64,000 nt of DNA from Pipra filicauda. Taxonomy: Eukaryota > Chordata > Aves > Passeriformes > Pipridae. A program made the position numbers and the translations under genes. The stretch spans positions 1,815,981 through 1,879,980 of the forward strand of contig NW_024104367.1 of NCBI RefSeq assembly GCF_003945595.2. Reading direction: 5' to 3'. The notes beneath the pieces are model-generated. The model saw only the letters and a list, made by a program, of their open reading frames with translations, was not told where the DNA came from and ran no database searches. Positions 1-13,649 of this stretch are shown one piece after another (the stretch's first letter is position 1; the number at the start of each line of letters is the position of its first letter).

Positions 1-14
1 CCACCAGGGGGCCC
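1..14 (+). promoter_or_regulatory. Possible CTCF core motif
   Basis: The first twelve bases, CCACCAGGGGGC, fit the conserved core of the vertebrate CTCF motif (CCA-NN-AG-GNGGC). The three bases that follow fit less well. The site is cut by the window edge, so upstream module bases cannot be judged. A single motif match does not show binding. Confidence 0.3.
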
Positions 15-1683
15 AATGTGTTACTACTAAAACTAAAATGACCCCAAACTCCAGTATTTGTGTGCCCCTTGAAGTGCCTGGGTTTTTTTCAATCATGGGG
101 ACTATCCTCAACTCATATATTAAAACCTGTGAGTACTTTGTTTATAGAGGAGAAGATTAAAAATTGTCTAAAGTTGTTTGCTGTAAGTATGTTGATCTTT
201 AACCATAATCAGCTGTCTCTGAAATCACACTTATCTGGCCTCAGTTCTTCAGAGGATTCAAGGATTTGGTAACATTCGCTCATATTACCTACTGGATTTG
301 GCCATGACTGCCCTGGTCCTCAGCAGTAAACCAGTGGTTTGTGGCAGGTGTGTGTTGAGAGCTCAGAGAGGTCAGTTCTTAGGTCTGCAGAGTGGCATCA
401 ACCATGGACATGTTTGTACCCTGGGCTCTGTGTCTGAAAACTTTCCTTTGGCAATTCCAAATGGGACATCGCCTTAGGGATGAAAAACGTGTTTTTCTTC
501 TTTCCCTATATACTTGGGTTTTTTCTTTTTGTTTTATGCCAAATTCCATTATTTTCTTAGTAAAAGAGGCTTTTTGAATCATAGGATTGTATCTGACACT
601 GCTGCCTGAATGGTGACATTCTTTGATGAACTAGCCCACAAACATGAACATAGCACTGCTTTCCAATAAAACCTGATTGCCTGTGCAGCTCGTTATTTCT
701 TAGGCTGTTGATTAATTCTGTTTAAGAGTCCCAAGTACTTCAGTTTTCATCCGAAACTCTGCCTCATAACTGCAAAATCTAATGAAGCAGTCTCTTGACT
801 GATGGTGTCATATGTGTTGATTTTCTACATTAAATGAAGCAGGGAAAGGGACGTCCTGTGGGTTATCAAATACTTGGTTTGCCACAACTTATATATCATG
901 TTTCCTTATGGACAGTTCAGTGTTGCAGAAGTTTACTTAACTTTTTAGTCTAATTTTTCTTGATCTTAAGTTACTATTGAACATTATTTTGTATAACATA
1001 CAAAGTATGTAGAAGCTGTAGCTCACTGTGGTGATTATTGAAAAGGACATTTCGATTAAGTGCCTGATTTTACTTGAAAACAAAAGCAAAAATTGAAAAT
1101 TAAAGGTGATGGAGAAATTTTAGCTTCTTTAAATTAAGCATAATTTTGAATATTCAGCAGTTCAACCTTTGCTAGTGTTGTAGTCCTACCTGTAGTCCTC
1201 CTGGGGAAAGCTACTACTGTACCTCCAGACTCTACGCCATGGCAATATGGCAATGTATGATTTTGGTTTTATTAATGTGTGGGATGGAGAAGGAATTAAA
1301 AGATTGTTATTATTAGTTTGGTAGGTGGGAGTAATAAGGAGTTGTTGGAATGTCTGGACAACCAAGGGTATGTGTGTACACACGTATTTAGACAATGTGA
1401 CATTACTGTGTTTTGGAGTTTAAATTCTCTTTTGGTGCCGGAATATGTTTCCTTTTCAACTCTTACAGGCATAGAAAAATATTATGAGTTTCAGATGATC
1501 TACAATGTAATGTGACTGTTGTTTTCCCTTTGTTTTTTCCCTTGATATTTTGAAGTGATTGACCTTTAACTGCCTTGTAAGAATCAGCTCTTTTCAGGGT
1601 AGTGATCTGAGTACCACTAATGAGATCAGTGTATGCAAGTGATCTTATTCTTTGACTGTTAATATTTCTACTTCGAGAGAACT
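1..1683. other. Unique noncoding DNA, no gene recognised
   Basis: No open frame here exceeds about 70 codons and none looks like protein. A CTCF-like word sits at the very left edge (listed separately). An AATAAA at 665-670 is followed by GT-rich sequence, so a transcript entering from the left could end here, but there is no supporting coding exon. Otherwise I see only AT-leaning intron-like or intergenic sequence. Confidence 0.6.
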
Positions 1684-1760
1684 ATTATATAAAAATATTA
1701 TATAAACATATATATAATTATATATAAATATATAAAATAATATATAAAAATATAAAATTA
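1684..1760. repeat. AT-rich low-complexity tract
   Basis: About 77 bases made almost only of A and T, arranged as repeated TATATAA and AAATATA words. It is simple low-complexity sequence of the kind that is length-variable between individuals. No function is implied. Confidence 0.85.
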
Positions 1761-4700
1761 GTAAGGGAACAGTCTACAGATTTTCTTTTGTCATCCTGCC
1801 CTGTCCAATATTTTGGACAGCTGTCACTGATAAGGTATTTTAAAAATACTGTAATACTGTAGTATCAGCCAGATTTTTTTTTTTTAGTCATCACACTGTT
1901 TGTAGACACAACCTGGCTTTGCTTTGAGTTTTATTTTTATGTTAACAATAACTTGTATTTTAGTGTGAACTCTTTACTACTAGCCATCATTGTGGTATAG
2001 TCTTTGCATATATTGGCTAAAAATTTGGCTTAGTTTTATGCAATAAAAATTTTTCCATGATTATTCAAGGATTTTGCCATATCGATGGCTACACTGAAGG
2101 GTTTACTTTGTTATAAGTGCTCACAGTGAAGCATGAATGAATATTTAACATGGTTTTGATTAAAAAAATGACTGGCTCTTATTCAAATTTGTAGAAACTG
2201 GACTTCAAAATTCCTTTTACATTTGGCATATTTAATTCATATAATAGTTAATATTACATCTCTAAAACTACAAAAGCATATTGAAATAATTTTTCATGTA
2301 AATTTGACAATCCTGTCCTTTTTTCATTAAATGCAAGGCAAAGAGTAGAAATAAAAGTTGGTGACATTGAAATGTACTCTGAGGGTAAGAAGTTACCTCT
2401 GAAAGTTGTCAGATAGAGGGGAAAAAAGTGACTTGTAGTGAACAATTTTGTTGTGATTTCATATAATTAAATGACTAGGGAAGGGAAAAGTATTTAAGAC
2501 ATGAGGAATCAAAACCTGGGAAATATATCAAGGGCTAGAGTGAGAGTTCCTAATGTGTTGTTAAAATTGAATTTAAGATTTAAGACATCTCTGTAAAATG
2601 AAGTTGTCTGTTAGGCAGGTTAGTAAATCACATGTAATTGAAAACCATAATCCTGCTGAACACCACCAAGTTCAATGTTCTCTAAAATTTATGACATATT
2701 TTCTCTTTACTGCTGGGCAACAAACCAAATGCAGGCGCAGCTGTGGTTTTAAGGTGAATATATTAATATGATCAAATCAAGGAAACACAGCCTGCAAAGT
2801 TTAACGAGGAGAACCAAGACTCTTCAGAGGCGGGTGTCGTGCGAGCTCCATGGTTTGATTTGAAAAGGATCAGATGGAGGTGTTTGTAGTTGCTGCCTGT
2901 GCAATGATTTTTCAATCTTTATTTGATTTATGTCCCTAAGTTTTGCAAGGAAGCAGAATTCTGGGAGCAAACACTTATCAGTTTGATGGTGCTCTTCTGC
3001 TTTTCACAGCAAAATTATCACAGGTACAAAATCATGAACAAAACTTTATAGGCTGAGCTTGAAATAAGACTGTTGATTGAACCTGGAACAGGCCAGACTT
3101 GGGATATTCCTACATTCAGATGAGAAGTTCCTCTGAAATGAGAGGTTCCTGACACTTTGAATGCTGTAAGCAAATTTCACAAGAGAAACTTATTGTAAAT
3201 TCCCCTCCATAAAGCAAAACAAACATTACTTCCTTCACTGCCTGCAACCACAAGGCATAGACATGTTTTCCTGATGATCCTTATATGAAGAGTGAAGATT
3301 TATTAGAGAAATTTGGTTTAGGAATTTAGAACTGTAGACACTGAAAAGTGCTGGAGGTTTTAATATATCAACCAAATGCTTTTCTTTCTCTATAGAAACT
3401 GAGTAACTGAAAATCAATGATTATACATGAACTCTAGTATTACTAACAATAATGTTCCAAGAAACTTGCATTTGTCAAGCTTCACCATGGAAGAAGTCCA
3501 GAAACAGCTTTTTGCTTTCATTCATTCTTTTATTTCATTCACTTATTTCATTAATTCTTCCCTTCTTTCTTCATAAAATTATGAATTTCAAGACAGTTTA
3601 TAATGTTTAAATAAATCATGAATGCCTTTTCACAATGCAGTGTGTTTTATTTCCTAGTATGTGATTACAAGGAGAACTAAAATCACTGCTGCTGAATTCT
3701 GCTCAGATCATAAATAAGAAAAGTGATGGTCAGTAGCCAAAGTCTTGATTATTTACTTATGGGTAGAGAATGCTACACATCTTGTTGTGGGTTCACAGTA
3801 AAGGGTGTGTCCACCTACATCATGTTGGCATATTGTACTTAGAACTAAAAACCTCAAAAGTGATGGTGGTTTTAAATTGTCCCTCAAAGGCAGCTGGAAT
3901 CAACAGGAGAGGAGAATGTAAAAGTATTTTGAAGTGTTTTATGAACATATGGTTCCTGACAGCTTGTTTAGAAGTTCGGTCCATTTAAGTTTCACAAAAC
4001 ATCTTATGGAAGCATAACTTTAAAAATAAGTTTTCTTAATAATTTATTGCATGTTTTGGAGAGCACCAAATCAGAATCAATTTTCACAGGTTACTGATCT
4101 TAAAAGTAATGACTGAACTACACACTCATTTTATTTTGCATTTTCCAGCCTGACCTTAGACCACAATTTCTGTGATTAACCCTTACAGATTGCAGCAGCA
4201 TCCTGAATACAGAGGAAAATAAGTTAAAACATCTTTCAGTGAGTAGGAGAGGAAATTATACACCTCCAAGCCTGTGTTTTGGATGCCAACTTGGCACCCT
4301 GATAGCTTGTTGTCCCCTTGGACTTAGTTAACATGAGCCAGATCTCTGCACACATGAACATTTCCTTTAGTCAGGGCAGTCCTACAGTATTGCTGTTCTC
4401 TCATTCCTGGAATTCCAAGGCTATCTGGGATGTTTATTCAAAGACTAGTTTTAATGGGGAACTGCAAGGAAGTAGTTTTACTTTCTCTTTTAATAAACAG
4501 ACCCTTCCTAGGCCCTAGAGAGTACCATTTATATTATACAGATACAAGCTTGGAGATACAAAGAGATCAGCAGGGTATATAAAGGTCTGCCCTTGAGAAA
4601 AATGATGAGTTTTATTGTGTTCATTCATCAAGCTAAAATATTCTCTAATTATTTCTATTTTAGAATTACAGTAGTCTGGCCATTATCATAGTTAGAAAGA

Positions 4701-5603
4701 TGGTACCAGGAGTGATAGCCAAAAAATCTCAAGAGTAAGCTGTCTGTGAGGTAGAAAATCACAATATGATTCATAGGAAGACTGAAATTGAGAAACAGTC
4801 TGGTGGTAGATGGATTTTACAAGGTAAACGACCTTTCTCATCCATTTAGAAGAATCCTCAGGTTTTTCGTTTTTATTTTTAAGATCCAAGAGAGGTGGGA
4901 ACACTTTCATATCTTAACAGCTTGTGTGCAGGCTGTTTTGGAGGATATTTTGGCAATGTCAAACAAGCAACATACTTCAGTTCCTGGGAAGTGTTGAAGG
5001 ACTGGGGTAGTACATAGGAAAAATGGAGTAATTTGATGAAACTGGGGCATCTGGCACACGGATAATGGTCTTGCATGTCAAAATACACTATTTTGTGATA
5101 TGTTTGGAGTCTGGTGTTGTTTCTAATTCCTACCGAAGCCTTGGTTACTCAAAACTGAAAAGAAAAAAAACTTGTAGAGAAAAGGTTTTAGACATAATCG
5201 GTAGTGATTTCAAAGAAAAGATGCTAAGAATAAAAAGAGCCGCCTAAAGTGACAATGAATTAACAAAACCTCTTATGTGAGGACAGACAGCTTGAGAGGG
5301 GTTGGGTGGAGGGCAGTGGTTACTTCATATCAGATTTCTGAAAGAACTGGCAGCTGAAGCTGCAGGTCCAGCACTTCTAAGGAAGCAGTGAGAAGAGGCA
5401 GGAGGGAAAAGGAGATAATGAATGCTCGTGGAGAAGTCTGAGTATTGGTCTAGGACTCACCAGTGTGAATCATTACTGATTTTTGCTTTAAAAATAGATA
5501 GACAAAAGGAAAGGAGATCAGAGGAGGAGGAATAAACTGCTAAAATATTCTGATGGCTAAAAGATTACCAAGAGCACCTCTCTAAAAGGAGATGAGGCTA
5601 CTG
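1761..5603. other. Unique noncoding DNA, no gene recognised
   Basis: Small frames of 60-72 codons occur on both strands but overlap each other in different phases and have no recognisable protein character. A denser block at 2720-2945 is listed separately as a possible conserved element. I see no interspersed repeat I can name in the rest. Confidence 0.6.
2720..2945. other. Candidate conserved noncoding element
   Basis: This block differs from its surroundings by having several CpG dinucleotides (around 2830-2845) next to AT-rich homeodomain-like words such as ATATTAATATGATCAAATC, and a CAATGATTTTTCAATC word near 2905. That mix is common in vertebrate enhancers. The call is a texture judgement; conservation cannot be tested from one sequence. 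Confidence 0.2.
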
Positions 5604-5920
5604 CACAGAATCACAGAATCGTTTGGGTTGGAAGGGATCTTCAAAGGTCATCTAGTCCAAAGCCCTGCCTGGGCAGGGACATCGAAGACTCTAGATTATG
5701 TTGCTTAAAGCCCCTTCCAGTCTGACCTGGAACAATTCCAAACACAGGACATCCACAGATTTTCTGGACAACCTGTTCAACTGTCTCGCCACCCTCGTTG
5801 TAAAGAGTTTTTTTCCTTAAGTCCAGTCTAAATCTACCATCTTTAGTTTGAAACCCTTGGCCCTCATCCTGTCACTGTAGGTCTTGGTCACAAAATATCC
5901 CTCTGTATTTCTTATAATCT
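5604..5920 (-). mobile_element. CR1 LINE, 3' fragment, minus strand
   Basis: Reading the minus strand, the fragment ends at 5604 with the CR1 3' tail, seen on the plus strand as CACAGAATCACAGAATCG. It continues rightward through the usual CR1 3' UTR words (TTGGGTTGGAAGGGATCTTC, then sequence antisense to the terminal ORF2 region). It is 5'-truncated, as nearly all avian CR1 copies are. Substitutions are frequent, so it is not a recent insertion. It has no coding capacity. No clear target-site duplication is visible, as is usual for CR1. Confidence 0.92.
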
Positions 5921-7969
5921 TGCAAGAATCTCCAAAACCAAAGTACCATAAATGAAATGTAGTTCAGGAAAAAAGGTTATTTGTTCTAGAGTGGTAACAA
6001 AGAAATCTGCTGCAAGTTCAGATCTGCTGTCTGAAGTGATTGGAAATTATTCGAGTGTCTCTGAGCTACCAGAGTAATTCAGCGATGGTTTGTGATGTTT
6101 GTCCAAGCCTCTACTGAAACCTCCCATGGGAAACTTCCTACAGAAGAGCTCAAATCAAACCAGAATAGGAAAATGTAAAGTTTGGGAGGTGATCAAGGAA
6201 TGAAGACTTATTGCCAGGTTTATGCTGTAGAGATACTGCACTGAATAAAGCTCGACCAATTCTCCAAAGCTGAGTAAATCTGGCAGGTGAGTTCAGTGTT
6301 CACTACTTAGGACATCTCCATTTTTGCTTGCTTTGAGTTCCAGTATTTCTGAGCTGTTTTTCTTTAATTAGCAAAATCAAGAGTTGACTGATCTCCAGGA
6401 ATCCATCAGAGGACCAGGATCTCAAGGAGAGGAGAAAAACTGCTGAAGTGGGACTTTATTTTCAGTATTTCATTTACAAAACCATTGTATTTTTAAGGGG
6501 GAAAAAAGAGCAGCTGTGAATAGTTTACTTCTTTACAAGAATATTGCTTATGACATTTCAGTGAAGCCATAACAGGTGATTGAGGAACACCATAATGATG
6601 ATAAATTGTTATGCAGTTATTCAAGGTACTTAATTTTCTAGGCATTGTTAGAAGTAAATTGAGTAATAGATTAATTGAACATCCAAATTAAAAAATGAAA
6701 TAATTATGACGAGTTCAAAAAGAGCTGTGTAAAGATAATTGTAAAGAAGAAGATTGAAAAGACAAAAAACCTGTCTTGTAAAGTAGTTGGTGGAAAACTA
6801 TCAGTGAACCTGCAAAGAAATAAATTTCTATTACTTTGATGGATATAGAAGATACCACTTGAATAAAAATTCAGAAAAAATATGCTTCAGCTTGTGGACA
6901 ATTAAAAAAATGGAAAAGAGATCAGAAGATGTATGTATTAACAAGAGAGGCAAGAAAAATGCTTTGATCAGGCAAGATTTTAATTGCCCAGCAATTAAAT
7001 GAATTGTACAGTTAAGTGTGTAGAGAATGAGAAATGGAAAATATGCTAATTGTGGTGGAGGAATATTCAGAACAGCCTGTGTAGCACAGGCTTAAAGTGT
7101 GATTGGTTTGGGGCAGGAAACAAGAAGGGAGTTCGGACTGCACACATTGGGCTTTCTTTCTCTGGGTTCTGACATTTGTGAGCTTTTGTTTTATTTCAAA
7201 TGAAAAAATAATGCTTGGAACTGGAGGCCACGGATGCCGTAAATGAGGCAGTCCTTTCACTGGCTGTGTTGTACTCGGGATCAGACTCTTTTTTACTGAT
7301 GAACTGTGTCATTTCACTGGACCATGATGTCTTCTCTGTAGAAGTGCACTTGTTCTCTCCTGTAGTTTAAAGTTTGTACTTGATTAAGATAAACTGAATG
7401 TTTCTGCTTTAATTTTGTATTTTACTTAAAGCAAAATTTTCCAAGTATTCCCCCACCCCGTGTATTTTGACTCATTGGTTAAGGCCAGTGTGACCTACCA
7501 TCAGTAGTTCTCAGGCAAACAGATGTTTTGAGGGGAGGGAAGTAGGTTTCATTTTCACTGTTCGTTCTGAAGTAGGCTTTTATTTCATCAAGGAAGCAGA
7601 AGTGAATTAACAACTGCAAAGAACATAAATCCAGCTCAATAAGCCTTGTAATTCTGAAATTAATAGCTTCCAACTGTCAAAACCTCGACAGTACAAGCAG
7701 AGACCAGAACAGACAGATTTGTATGAAGAAACACACGCCTTGACTGAAGTGCTCTCTTTCATGTTCTCTCATTTTTTCCTTTTTAGTCTCTCTCTCTCAA
7801 ATTTGACAGCTAATTGTCTATTTTTTAGTATAAGAGATTTTTTTCCCTCCATTCTGTGATTTTTCTTAGCCTGTCACATCTCCCCATTGTCCCTTCAGTA
7901 AAACAATATCAGAACTAGATATTACTTTTGGGGTTTTTTTAATTTATTTTCTATCCCAGACCTTTGGAT

Positions 7970-8075
7970 TAAGCAATCATAAAATTTAATTTCATTTGGT
8001 TGATTTGAATCATTAATTGATTTTGTTTTACAAAGGAAGCCAGTCAAACAAAACCTTTCCTGAGCTGTGATTCTG
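7970..8075. other. Candidate conserved noncoding element
   Basis: A compact run of transcription-factor-like words: CAATCATAAAA, ATTTGAAT, ATTAATTGAT and ACAAAGG (SOX/TCF-like) within about 80 bases. Such clusters are typical of deeply conserved vertebrate enhancers, but AT-rich sequence yields these words by chance too. Confidence 0.22.
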
Positions 8076-11000
8076 TGTACTTATTCAGACTGTATACTCA
8101 ATAGGGAGCTTAGACTTTTTATTTAATGTCTGTTTCCTCACTAAGCAGAAATTCAGGCTCACTCAGTAACATTTCTGATTACCTATGGATACATCAGAAA
8201 AAGTTTCAGAAGAAGAAGGGCTAATTTTTTTTCCATCTTAGGATATAAAGGAGGAGCTGAGCAAATGTATTCTGTAGGATGGATTTGTACAAAAGGACTT
8301 TCATCAAGTGATACTCAAGTTGGTTTTTATTACTCATTACATTTTTTATGGTATCGTATGAAGTTGTGGCTCAATAATATCAAACACCTACAGAGCTGTT
8401 ACAGAATTTCTATATCAAGGCCAGACACATGAGATGAAATAAGGAAGAATCTTAATTAAAAATGGTAGTAGGATATAGAAAGGGTAAAATGTCTCGGCAG
8501 TATCTGGAATTACACAGAGAAATAATTGGTTGCCTCATGTGAAACTTTGGGAAAGAAAAAAAGGCAGCAGCAGCAATCCTCAATAATTAAAAGCAGTGTT
8601 CAAGGATAATTACATTTCTGTAGTTTGATAAAGAGTCAACTGTCAGTTTTCTGAGTGAAAGATGGGGTTAGGTTGTTCAAGTTAAAGGAAAAACCCAGGT
8701 ATTAGAAGAGTTGGAGACCATAAATCAGAAACTTCAGAGCAGTAGCAGGTGCCACAAGCCTCAAATGGTTCTGGTTGGAAGCCTTCCAACAGTGCTCCCA
8801 GCTGTGGGAGCATTTAGCAAATTTGTTTTAGCAGGACATGAAGTCTCAGAGTTGGTTTGATGCTGCACACAAACTCCAGACTGCAGCTGGAGCACTGCTG
8901 AGCAGGGAGATCAGCAGCTCAGATCTGTCAGGGCTTCTTGTCTTGGGCTTTGCCCTACTCAGAACTCGGACTGGTAGACAGTAAAACATGGCTTTGCACA
9001 TTAGATCACTTGACTTCAGAACCCTTGTTTGAGATGAGGCATATTTATAACTCCTTCACTGCGCCCAGAAATTCAAGCCCATGTATAGACCCCTCAAAAC
9101 AGGAGATGACCCCACAAGGATGAGTGTCCACACTGTCCTGCCTAGTGAGTTTCTTCATGGTCTTTAACTCCCCAAAACTGCATCACCTCTTGCTTTGCTG
9201 TCACAGGTTTTACCATGTATGCTTCACTTCCTGAAAGAAAACATCCAGGTTTCTCTCACTAGTCAAATAGCCAAATAGTGGTTGTGAAAGAAAGAAAATG
9301 AAAAATTAAGTGAGAAACATAATCTAAGTTTTGAGATGGGGATGAAAATAAGATCAGTGAACAGTTATCAGTTGTAGTGAACATCCTGAGCTTTGCCTGT
9401 TAAAGAGTCAAAATGACCTCTTCTGCTTTCCTAGTGACTGTAATTTTGTATAACTTACTGGATAGACCAGTGAGTTTCTAAACACCTGTTCCTATTGAAG
9501 GTATTAATCAGCAATGTGCTCACCATTCACTAATTATCAACTATTTTTGTTAAACATTTCAGCTGTACTTGAAGGAAATTATTTGTTGTTCATGGGTGCT
9601 TGGTAGATAGTGCTTTGTATTGTCTGAATATTGCTTTAAATTAATCTCATCACATGAAATGTACATCTTTATGTTATTTAATTCAGAAGTTGACTGCAGA
9701 AGGTGTCTCAATATGATTTTGTTTGGAGAGCCTTTTGTAAACTTATTGAGCTCCGTCTGAGATCCTTGCTGCGAATAGGAATTTCAAGATTAAATTTATT
9801 TGTGACTCATTTCCAGCCCTTTTGTTCTCATGTCAATATTGTTCTTTAGTTTAAATAGCTTTTCTCAGTCTCTGATGTTTGCCTTTTATCACTCTTGCTC
9901 TTTCTTTTGTGCATCTCCAGACAGCAGTCAGGACTAACTCTTCCAGTCTCTTTGATAGCACAAGGGTTTTTTTACTTCCCGCCCCACAATTATCTCAGTA
10001 GCCTTTGTCTGTGTCTGGTGTAAAGTGTGTTTTTTGTTTTCTTAGATCTGGTTGACAAGCTTAGATCTTCAGTAGCATTGTTCCTGACACGGGTCCTTAA
10101 TGATCTCTGCCTTAAAGTGAGTCTGTGCTTTCATTTCCACGACTCTCTGTTGTCCCTTATTAACCACCAAAGTTATAGTGAATATTTAGTATTTCACACA
10201 ACATGATGTAAGCTATTGAAACCAACGTTGCCTCCTCACAAACACGAGTTTGAAAGAGGCAATGATGGAGTAAATCCAGTTCGTTAAACCTTCTGGCTCA
10301 TATCAAAGTTTATGTATTAAGACCAATGTGAGTAACACAGTGTTCAGCAAGTTGCTGCCGTCTCTCTAATGTATCTCTCATAGGATCTTAAATATCTAAG
10401 GTGGATAATAATGTAGTCACTTTAGGTAAATGCAAAACAATTAAACCACTAAAACTTTTAGAAGTTAATTTTGATTAAATTACACGTTTCAGGTTCTCAG
10501 CACCATGACCAATAGTGTAATAAAGCAGTGTGAGGCCTTACTGGCTGGAAATGCAGCAGTTGTTCAGAACCCCAGACATAGAGATGAATTTCAAGTTTAG
10601 GTTGGTTTTTATTACACAATAATCACATTTTTGGGAAGGTTGTAGCACACTTCATGCAGTCCTTTGGGATCAGTAGTACTCAGAAATCCCTACACAACCA
10701 GTACATACTCCACAAAGGTAAAAAACATGCTGGAATGACACAAATCAAGGAATAAAAATGCAGCAGTACAGGATTGTTGGCTTGTGAGGAATTGTTTTGG
10801 CTTTCTGGCTGTCACAGTACATGGTTTTGTACAGGGGGGCTGTTGAGAAAGCTGTGCATGATTCAGACAAGTAAAAACGAGCAGAGGGGACAGGACTGTG
10901 ACATGCAGTGACACATGTCTGATAGGGGAGGCAGCTTGTCACAGAGGTTGGTGATGATAATCTTGAAGCTGTTCTTCAGAAGGCATGGTGGCAGACAATG

Positions 11001-13097
11001 AAATTCTTCTGTTATTTTCAGAGAGTAAAAAAAAAAAACAGCAACTTGATCATCAGGCAGAATTAACCTGCACAGGTTCCCTCCTGTTCTTGTAACAAAA
11101 TGTTTCTTAGGCAATGTATTGGCCGAGATTATGAACAGCTCTTTATATCATCATTCTGAATCCTTCTTGTTCTCCTTTAAAGTGTCTTTTACATTCCCTT
11201 AGTGCTGGAAACTTGGTAACAGTCCAGTTGTTTTACCTAATTTATGTAAAATACCACAGAAGGCATTTACCTCTGTCATTCATCTGGAGTTTCAGACTGC
11301 AGAGCTGTTTGTTTGCCGCAGAGTGCCATGACAATCAGTAAACCTTTAGTCAAATTAAGTTGGATGGTTTGATGATATGAACTCAGCAGAAAATTGTTAC
11401 ATGTCTAAATGTAAAGATTTAAAGGGACCAAAAAATTGCAGAAAACCAGAGATGTTATTTAGCCCAGGAACTACATTTTATTCACATTTTATTGTCTGTA
11501 ATTACTAAAATGTTACTCCCTTGGACTTTGGAAGCAGGTTGTCTGTGCCTTCAGTTATCTCATATTATAGTTTACTTTTCTAATTATAAACTCTCTCTAT
11601 TCTGTATGGGTAGTGGACATTTCTCAGTTACACAGATACCAAATGTGACCCTTGAATGTTCAGTTATTTTCTTCATTCATGGAAGATCATGCTAAAAACA
11701 TGCATATTCCTGTATGCCAGTATCTTTTGGATACCATTGGGTAATACCATACACAAACTTGCAGTAATGAAGGCTTTGAACTACCTTTGGGAAGGAGCTT
11801 TAAACTGAAATACTGTGATGATGACTCCTGTGCCTTTCCTGACATGCTAAAATCTAGAGAGGAGGCTGCAGGAACGGGTTTTCTGAGATAGCACTGACAA
11901 AACAGGAGATGGAAGTGCAGATTCAGATATTTCCAGTGCTAAAGTAGAATTGCCCCAAGCATTTCACTAGAAATTAAGTTTGAGTACACGGTATCTGGCA
12001 ATTAATAGCACAGTATCTTTATAAGCAGTGATTTGTGATTAGTCTTTAACTATCATTACTTCATATTCTGATGGCAAACTGAATTTAATAAAGTTTGCAA
12101 ACACTGGAAAAAACACAGGCAAATATTTTACTCAGTAAAATATGACTCGTATGTAATAATGTCTGGGAGAAAAGTCACTGGAGATTCTTTCTGTTTAGAA
12201 ACAGGGATTAAAGTGAATCCAAGTTATCTTGCTATTCATTAAGTAGCTCACTCCTGCTCCATCATAAATAATAAATTATATGATGGGAAGAGTCATCATT
12301 GTTAGTGAAATTTGAATATCAGCAAGTAAGTTAGTAGATACAAATAAAAATGAGCCATAGTCAGCATAAAATGTCTTTAAAACTTTTTAAAGCTGTATGG
12401 TGAAAATCAGGGTTGGATACCTTCTGCTTCCTAAAAATATGGAAGTTACTGAACTCTACCTGGAGAAATGTTTCCTAGTTTTCCCAGCTGACTCCATAAA
12501 ACCCCAGCTGAGACCCCTACCCCATTTTTGGTGTTGAACATCTTAGAACAATTCTGGGAAGATACAAGGATAGTGCTGTCAGTAGAAATACATCTTTCTT
12601 TCTCCTCTCTTCCTATCCTCTCCTTTTCAATCTTGTCTGGAGGTCTCTTACTGAAGCCAAATGATGTTTGTGATTTGGAAGATGTGTGGATTAAAATATT
12701 GTAGGCTCTGCTGGATGCCTGAAAGCACCAACGACACCAGGAAATTTATACTTTACTCTGCTAATTGTTGGAAAATACAAGCCCTTGATTGGTATGCAAT
12801 TAGAAGTGTAACATTCTGTTAAACATATCACACAGCATATGGCATGTTAGTAGCAAATCCTCTAATTTAAAATGAAAAAACAGTATGCAGTTCTCCTATT
12901 ACAAATTTTTGAAGGCAATCAAAATTTGCCATTTGTCTAAATGTCGGGGGGGGGGAAGCCATCCTTCATTATTTTGGTAATCAAATTTGGTTTATGTTTG
13001 ATAAAATTTCTGTTCTCTAATAATGAACAAATATAAAAGAGGAAAACCTAGAATACAGGTAAATGTGCCATTAGTCCAACTAATCAAAACTATATCT

Positions 13098-13103
13098 TTT
13101 ATT
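13098..13103 (-). terminator. Possible polyadenylation signal for the 13.3-kb frame
   Basis: TTTATT on the plus strand reads AATAAA on the minus strand, about 150 bases beyond the TGA of the open stretch at 13251-13649. The hexamer is common by chance in AT-rich DNA, so it matters only if that frame is transcribed. Confidence 0.2.
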
Positions 13104-13250
13104 TAAAAAAAATAAAAATTGAATAACATTACCACATCTGATTTGATTCAAACAAGTTAATAGTGCTGAAGCAAAAACGTATTTGCAGAACCTCGGGGAA
13201 AAAAAATCAAAGTCCCATGGGTGGAATTCATTGATGGGCAATGGGATTGT

Positions 13251-13649
13251 TCACTGGTTTGTCAATTGAAAATATAGAATGGCTCCATAGACAGATGTTC
13301 CTTTCTTTAACAACCTCAATGCTTTGAAGGCTTGATACACCCTTTTGATGCATATTCTCTGATCACCTTCTATTTGGTGGCGTGTTTTGGGATAACGTGT
13401 TCGCATGTCTGTGAAGGTGCTGCAGGAAGTTCCCTCCTGTTGGAAGCTGAGGTCTTGCTTGTGTGGGCCCAGGGCTGAGTGGTACTTAGAATATGTGCTG
13501 TCAGCCCATTTATGAGGCTGATTGTTACTTGGCATGGTTGGTTCATGGAAAGGTGGCCTGGTAGTCCAGGCTAAAGTAGGAGCTTGTAAACTGCTTCTGA
13601 GGATGGAAAAGTTTGGATGTGCTGGGTTACTGTGTGTCTTCCAATCTGA
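13251..13649 (-). other. Unidentified 132-codon open stretch, possible terminal exon or retrogene remnant
   Basis: The minus strand is open from just after a TAA at 13652-13650 down to a TGA at 13251. The first in-frame ATG, at 13535, would give 94 aa; 38 further open codons lie upstream, so an exon entered by splicing is possible. Acceptor-like CAG triplets occur upstream (for example just before the open stretch near 13647). An AATAAA lies on the same strand at 13103-13098, about 150 bases past the stop. The predicted peptide is rich in Pro, Tyr, His, Thr and Ser and basic near its C terminus (RICIKRVYQAFKAL). Its composition reminded me of small axonemal microtubule-inner proteins, but I recognise no family motif. 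It may be a chance frame. Confidence 0.25.

Larger units (their letters stand above)
5921..13250. other. Unique noncoding DNA, no gene recognised
   Basis: About 7.3 kb with no recognisable exon or interspersed repeat. Overlapping frames of 61-83 codons at 7012-7260, 8938-9123 and 10690-11114 look like chance. A G-run at about 12946-12955 and an A-run near 11027-11038 are simple repeats. A homeodomain/SOX-word block near 7970-8070 is listed separately. Confidence 0.6.

Noticed and set aside
665..670. AATAAA as the end of a transcript entering from the left
   Set aside because: The hexamer is frequent by chance in AT-rich DNA and there is no upstream coding exon in view.
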